A stretch of DNA of 64,000 bases from Ardenticatenaceae bacterium (GTDB lineage Bacteria > Chloroflexota > Anaerolineae > Promineifilales > Promineifilaceae). The notes below the pieces were generated by a model. It was not told the origin of the DNA. It saw only the letters and a list, made by a program, of their open reading frames with translations, and made no database searches. Position 1 is the stretch's first letter. Each line of letters starts with the position of its first letter. The stretch is from contig JACKBS010000006.1 of assembly GCA_020634435.1 (NCBI GenBank), forward strand, positions 124,001 to 188,000. The letters run 5' to 3'. Position numbers and translations under genes: made by a program. Shown here piece by piece: positions 60,420 to 64,000 of this stretch.

Positions 60420-61025
60420 CTAGGCGAGGAGTGTTTGTTTGAAGTGTTGTAGGCCGCGTTGGTGGGCGGACTTTTGCAAGGCGCGCATGAAGCTGTAGTT
60501 GCGAGATGGTTCGTCCGGGGCGGGGCGAGAAATGGCGTGTACTGTGAGGCGCAACTGATTGTCGGGATCCCATTCCAGGCAGGCGGTCCATTCGCCCTGT
60601 TCCACGTGGGTGGCCACAGTGACGTAGGTAAAGCCGTAGCGGCGCGGTTCGGTGATGACCTGGCGTACCTCGTTCATGGCGATAACGTCCAAAACTGGCT
60701 TGCCCAACAGGGAAAAGAGGTGGATGCGCTGCACGATGCGGTCGCCAACCTGGGCCCAGCGGTTCCACAGACTGAAGTCGCTGGTGTGGCTCAGAACATC
60801 GTGAGGATAAAACTGGTAGCGCATGAGGTGATCGGCGGCTTTGCGGAAGAGACGGCCGTCTTCATCCATCCCCAACACCAGTTCATAGTTGTCTTCATGC
60901 CAGCTGGCGTCGAGGGGTTGGCCGGGCTGGTAGGAGAGGGCCATGTTGTTCCAGATGTCTAAATATTTGACATCACAGCAGCCATCATCGAACCAATTTA
61001 GCTTTGCCGTTGTAAGAAATTTCAT
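60420..61025 (-). CDS. DUF1990-family protein
   Basis: This 201-residue protein contains FRKAADHLMRYQFYPHDVLSH, GDRIVQRIHLF, YGFTYVTVATHVEQGEWTACLEW and SRPAPDEPSRNYSFMRALQKSAHQRGLQ. This matches DUF1990 (a START-like fold of unknown function, found alone or fused in YndJ proteins). The start at 61025 follows an AAGGAAG stretch. A perfect TATAAT lies 37 bases upstream (61067-61062 on the minus strand). Confidence 0.85.
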   Translation of the reverse strand: MKFLTTAKLNWFDDGCCDVKYLDIWNNMALSYQPGQPLDASWHEDNYELVLGMDEDGRLFRKAADHLMRYQFYPHDVLSHTSDFSLWNRWAQVGDRIVQRIHLFSLLGKPVLDVIAMNEVRQVITEPRRYGFTYVTVATHVEQGEWTACLEWDPDNQLRLTVHAISRPAPDEPSRNYSFMRALQKSAHQRGLQHFKQTLLA

Positions 61026-61260
61026 GACTTCTTCTTCCTTAGGAGCCAACAGATGAACTGCATTATAGACAATGTAGTACCGAATTGGAGTTCCTCTTTA
61101 GTCCTATTACGTCCCATTTTAATCAGGAGCTGGTCGCTATCACAATGGTCACTCGATGAGAAAATTGGCAAAAACGGCCGTTGTAGAGTGAAAGATGAGT
61201 GAATTTTTGGCGCACCACCGTTTTGTTGGCGATTGTGCCGCGCAATGCTAAGGTTAGCCT

Positions 61261-62181
61261 ATGTTTTCACTCAACTTACGCCAAACGATGGTTCAGCAAA
61301 TTGACAAAGCGGTTTTGTACGGGCTCAATCGCCGCGTGTCTGACTCCTTAGAGTCCAGTTTGGGCAATGCGCCACAATTTGAAGCCATGTTGGCCCAAAC
61401 GGTAGTGGATACGCGGAAAACGGCCGTTTTCAACCTCACCGCGCCAGGGGAGCACCCCATCTATTTGCAAACGCCAATGGGTGAAATTGTTTGCCATGTG
61501 CGGGTGCGTTTGGCGGTAGACCCGGCTGCGCCACTGCTGTTGTTCCATCACGGTTTCAACGAATATCCCTACACCAACACCTGGCGGCGGCTGTTTCCAA
61601 CGGCCGTTCCCCTGCCGGTCCATTCAGTCTGCGTGCAGGCCCCATTTCACGACAATTGGCAAGACCCGGTGCAAAAAGGTTTTGCCTCCATCCGCAACAT
61701 CTACCAGATTTTTGCCGGGTCGCTGCGCATAATGGAGCTCATGCAAAGCCGGTTCGAGGGAGAAGGGGCCGCCTACACGGTCGCTTCGGGCGTCAGTTGG
61801 GGCGGCATTACCAGCCTGCTGTACGAAGGGCTGCTGCGGCAAACGCGTGGTGTCATTCCCATGCTGGCCTCACCGAACCTGGCCCGCGTCATCTGGGACA
61901 CTTCGGATTTATTCGGCCGCCCTTTGCAGCTATCACAGGCAGAATTGCACGACCATCTGGACTTTACGCCCTATTATCGGCAGTGCGCGACCGACATGGT
62001 TTACCCACTGCTGGGCGAAAACGATCTTTTCTTTCGCTTAGAAAACCATGCAGAACTGTTTGCCGAACGGCCGTTGGTCACCATTCCCGCTGGGCACATC
62101 TCTGCCATGTGGCAAAGTGCCCCAATGCGCGATCATGTCCTCTCCATCCTGGCTCACATTGCCTACCGCGAAGCCCGGTAA
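61261..62181 (+). CDS. Alpha/beta hydrolase family protein
   Basis: The 306-residue protein has LLLFHHGFNEYPYTNTWRRLF (oxyanion region), the nucleophile elbow VASGVSWGGITSLL, an Asp in LLGENDLFF and a His in TIPAGHISAMW. This is a complete alpha/beta-hydrolase triad with a less common GVSWGG elbow. The substrate is unknown. On the plus strand TTGGCG and TAAGGT, 17 bp apart, lie six bases before the ATG, a weak and possibly leaderless promoter. A terminator follows at 62226. Confidence 0.85.
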   Translation: MFSLNLRQTMVQQIDKAVLYGLNRRVSDSLESSLGNAPQFEAMLAQTVVDTRKTAVFNLTAPGEHPIYLQTPMGEIVCHVRVRLAVDPAAPLLLFHHGFNEYPYTNTWRRLFPTAVPLPVHSVCVQAPFHDNWQDPVQKGFASIRNIYQIFAGSLRIMELMQSRFEGEGAAYTVASGVSWGGITSLLYEGLLRQTRGVIPMLASPNLARVIWDTSDLFGRPLQLSQAELHDHLDFTPYYRQCATDMVYPLLGENDLFFRLENHAELFAERPLVTIPAGHISAMWQSAPMRDHVLSILAHIAYREAR

Positions 62182-62225
62182 GCACCCGCCAAACGCCTGC
62201 CACCAAATTGTTGGATTGCTGTTAG

Positions 62226-62254
62226 AAACCTGGACGAATTGGTCCAGGTTTTTT
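62226..62254 (+). terminator. Intrinsic terminator after the alpha/beta hydrolase gene
   Basis: AACCTGGAC and GTCCAGGTT form a 9-bp stem with a six-base loop, followed by TTTT. It stands 45 bp after the stop codon. Confidence 0.85.
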
Positions 62255-62610
62255 GCTCACTTATAAACCATTTAGGTTTAGCTCAGGTTTGGCTTAGGAA
62301 AGGCGGCTATTCTAATAATCAGAAGTCGCCAAAAGAAGTGTTTCGACCCCGGTTCTCCCTCCTGGCCGGGGTCGAACGCTTTTTGGGGACTGTGCCTCAA
62401 AAAACGCTCAAACCCCCACTGCTCACAAACGTAAAAATTCCCCTTAACTGAAAATTGGGCTGCCGGACGCAGATGCCTGCTTAAACAATTTATTGAACCT
62501 GCGGCACCATTGCGGCTTGCCATTTCAGGCCGCATGTGTGACATTTTCATGCCTGCCTGCGAATAATAAAGTAAACCAACATTGCGCAATGGAAAAATAA
62601 GCAGGAGTTC
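62255..62610 (+). other. Gene-free region with a second terminator; possible small RNA
   Basis: No protein gene is evident between the hydrolase terminator and the sigma factor gene. The stretch 62255-62341 is followed by a second intrinsic terminator that has no upstream coding gene, so a small RNA could be encoded here. From 62400 to 62610 I see only AT-rich leader sequence with a GCAGGAG ribosome site before the sigma factor. Confidence 0.35.
62342..62384 (+). terminator. Intrinsic terminator without an assigned gene
   Basis: TTCGACCCCGG (62342-62352) and CCGGGGTCGAA (62366-62376) form an 11-bp stem followed by CGCTTTTT. It would end any short transcript started after 62255. Confidence 0.75.
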
Positions 62611-63138
62611 ATGAGTATACCGCATCAAGAGTTCTCTACTCTTATAGAACAAAATAAACCGATTCTCTACAAAGTGGCCAACAGCTACTGCCGGGAACCA
62701 GATGACCGCCCTGACCTGATTCAGGAAATCCTTATCCAACTTTGGTTAGCGCTGGGACGGTATGACGGCCGTGTGAAGTTTTCCACCTGGATGTATCGCA
62801 TTGCCCTGAACGTGGCCATCTCTTTTTACCGCAGTGGGCGGCGGCATGATCAGGCCAATGTGCCTTTGGCCGAGATCGGCCTGGAATTGGCTACTACAGA
62901 CCGGCTGCTCTCGGAATTTGGCGATGAGCTGCGCCTGCTGTACCAGGCCATCGGCAAGCTGAATGAAATTCACCGGGCCTTAATTCTGCTGCACCTGGAT
63001 GGCTACAAAAATGCCGAAATTGCCGAAATGATGGGCATGAGCGTCACCAATGTGTCCACATCCCTTAGCCGCACCCGGCAGCAGCTGATGGCAGAATTGG
63101 CGGTAGATGAAAAGGGCCAACAGGAAACCAAGCAATGA
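62611..63138 (+). CDS. RNA polymerase ECF-type sigma factor
   Basis: This 175-residue protein has sigma region 2 (ILYKVANSYCREPDDRPDLIQEILIQLWLALGRYDGRVKFSTWMYRIALNVAI) and region 4 (LNEIHRALILLHLDGYKNAEIAEMMGMSVTNVSTSLSRTRQQLM), with no region 3 or other domains. It directs transcription of a stress or envelope regulon. GCAGGAG precedes the ATG. The stop overlaps the next gene's start (ATGA), so the membrane protein that follows is likely its regulator. Confidence 0.93.
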   Translation: MSIPHQEFSTLIEQNKPILYKVANSYCREPDDRPDLIQEILIQLWLALGRYDGRVKFSTWMYRIALNVAISFYRSGRRHDQANVPLAEIGLELATTDRLLSEFGDELRLLYQAIGKLNEIHRALILLHLDGYKNAEIAEMMGMSVTNVSTSLSRTRQQLMAELAVDEKGQQETKQ

Positions 63139-63800
63139 ATTTTGATGATCTAAAATCCCAATGGGTTGCTTACGATGCAGCCGTGCAAAGCAACCTGAAA
63201 AATACTCTGAATGTGGCGGCTGGTTGGCAGAAGGCTAACTCTGCGCTGCAACGTTTATCTCGATCGGTTGTTATTGAAATGATTATCGGGCTGCTAACTC
63301 TGGCTGTGCTGGGCGGGTTTCTCTTTGATTATTATCAAGAGCCAGCCTTCTTTTTGCCCGGTCTGATTTTGCATCTGTTTACGATTGCCCAGGTTGCTGC
63401 CAGCGGTTACCAGTTTGCCAAACTGAAAGAGCTTGATTTCAGTGCGCCGGTGCTGGCCAGCCAGATGAAATTGGCCAGACTCCGCCGTCTGCGGATTCGC
63501 GTGGTGATGTGGACCCTCATCCTCAGCCCGCTGCTGTGGATTCCGCTGCTGGTGGTGGGTATGAAAGGCGTGCTGGGCGTCAATATTTACGCGCTGCTGA
63601 ACAGCGCCTGGCTCATAGCAAATGTCCTGTTTGGCTTGGCCTTTATCCCGGCGATGGTTGCACTATCGCGCTATTTGGGGCCACGCTGGCAAGGGTCTGC
63701 ACTGGTAAAAAGCGTGATGGATCATATTGCTGGAGATGAGCTCAAAGCGATGACCGCTTTTTTAGAGAGCCTGGAACAATTTGAGCCGGAAGATGCCTAG
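63135..63800 (+). CDS. Membrane protein coupled to the sigma factor, possible anti-sigma factor
   Basis: The 221-residue protein has a soluble N-terminus (MNFDDLKSQWVAYDAAVQS) and four membrane helices (about 45-65, 73-92, 125-143, 150-172), ending in a soluble acidic tail. It overlaps the sigma gene by four bases. Position and topology suggest an anti-sigma factor or membrane regulator, but no zinc-type anti-sigma motif (HxxxCxxC) is seen. Functional assignment is by context only. Confidence 0.7.
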   Translation: MNFDDLKSQWVAYDAAVQSNLKNTLNVAAGWQKANSALQRLSRSVVIEMIIGLLTLAVLGGFLFDYYQEPAFFLPGLILHLFTIAQVAASGYQFAKLKELDFSAPVLASQMKLARLRRLRIRVVMWTLILSPLLWIPLLVVGMKGVLGVNIYALLNSAWLIANVLFGLAFIPAMVALSRYLGPRWQGSALVKSVMDHIAGDELKAMTAFLESLEQFEPEDA

Positions 63801-63823
63801 CCACCGTTTGTTTTAACCTGGCG

Positions 63824-63857
63824 AGATTGGACCAATCTTTCAAGATTGGTCCAATCT
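63824..63857. terminator. AGATTGGACCAATCT hairpin
   Basis: A 15-bp stem with a TTCA loop follows the membrane protein gene. Each arm is itself nearly palindromic, so the site could form a cruciform. It shares AGATTGG/CCAATCT with the hairpin at 41018-41050. Confidence 0.65.
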
Positions 63858-63945
63858 AAAAAACGCCAACTTGTTGTTGTAAGGCTGCCAAGGTTCCACG
63901 TTCGCAATAATCTTTACCCCGTTCATATTCATAAAGGAAACAAAA

Positions 63946-64000
63946 ATGTCTATCTTTTTACGCAAAACCGCCAGGGTGGCGGGCGGTCTTATCCTGCTGG
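63946..64000 (+). CDS. Start of a gene cut by the window edge
   Basis: ATG at 63946 follows AAAGGAAA. The 18 visible residues (MSIFLRKTARVAGGLILL) have a basic start followed by a hydrophobic stretch, typical of a signal peptide or membrane anchor. Function cannot be told. It is probably in the same regulatory group as the sigma factor operon. Confidence 0.55.
   Translation, partial: MSIFLRKTARVAGGLILL

Larger units (their letters stand above)
1..64000. repeat. Highly iterated palindrome ACGGCCGT (HIP1-like)
   Basis: The 8-mer ACGGCCGT, usually as AACGGCCGTT or TACGGCCGTA, occurs throughout the window. Examples are 186-193, 1010-1017, 12394-12401, 18563-18570 and 45579-45586. By eye I count about 40-45 copies in the first 20 kb, where about 0.4 would be expected by chance at 55% GC. 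Copies lie in both coding strands, in intergenic DNA, in hairpin loops and once in each IS copy. In proteins it appears as TAV, NGR or RPF/RPY. Confidence 0.85.

Overview
The window looks like a piece of a Chloroflexota chromosome (Anaerolineae/Caldilineae/Ardenticatenia type). This placement is an inference. It rests on moderate GC content, the mix of bacterial housekeeping genes with F420-type oxidoreductases, a bacterial Pnkp RNA-repair enzyme, paired FHA-domain membrane proteins, a GT-C-like giant membrane protein and many ABC-2 exporters. No rRNA, tRNA, CRISPR array or phage genes were seen. Roughly 57 protein genes fill the window, in short operons on both strands.

Layout. 1-2 kb: 3' part of a polynucleotide kinase-phosphatase-ligase. 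2-4.4 kb: GbsR/MarR regulator plus ABC-2 exporter. 4.4-5.4 kb: first copy of an IS4/IS5-superfamily element. 5.6-14.8 kb: a methyltransferase, then the translation operon nusA-ylxR-infB-rbfA-nrnA-truB-ribF (minus strand), led by a good promoter and an attenuator-like hairpin. rimP is absent from its usual place. 14.8-20.1 kb: DnaQ exonuclease-WYL fusion, MFS transporter, HAD phosphatase, two F420-type enzymes, HhH lipoprotein. 20.1-26.6 kb: GxxExxY protein, a dehydrogenase-ParB/SerK-like fusion, a very large membrane protein, a methyltransferase. 27-34.7 kb: an unusual locus combining an ECF transporter (S, T, fused A), two SUOX-fold domains, a tungstate/molybdate-type binding lipoprotein, a TiaS-like protein and a GntR-PBP regulator, split by the second identical IS copy. 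34.8-41 kb: AspT/YidE-type transporter and two divergent VWA/FHA membrane proteins. 41-45.5 kb: ABC-2 exporter with a degenerate ABC-LytTR regulator. 45.6-51.2 kb: three-repeat secreted protein with a structured leader, V4R protein, Nudix, M20 peptidase, and a translationally coupled pair of orphan gyrase C-terminal propeller and Qnr/MfpA-like pentapeptide protein. 51.3-56.3 kb: CYTH protein and a biotin-dependent acyl-CoA carboxylase (BCCP, biotin carboxylase, carboxyltransferase). 56.4-64 kb: CBM9-like protein, lipase, folB, folK, xthA, DUF1990, alpha/beta hydrolase, ECF sigma factor with a membrane partner, and the start of one more gene.

Two genome-scale patterns stand out. The palindrome ACGGCCGT recurs about twice per kilobase, inside and between genes, like the cyanobacterial HIP1 element. 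Most gene junctions also carry quasi-palindromic dispersed repeats of several families. One REP-like family (CCCGCGAAGGCGGG type) appears to be an insertion target: both IS copies and a 104-bp MITE-like palindrome sit inside members of it. Some repeats have been absorbed into coding sequence. The best candidates for undescribed biology are the gyrase-propeller/pentapeptide operon, the ECF/tungstate/SUOX locus and the dehydrogenase-ParB fusion with lost catalytic residues.
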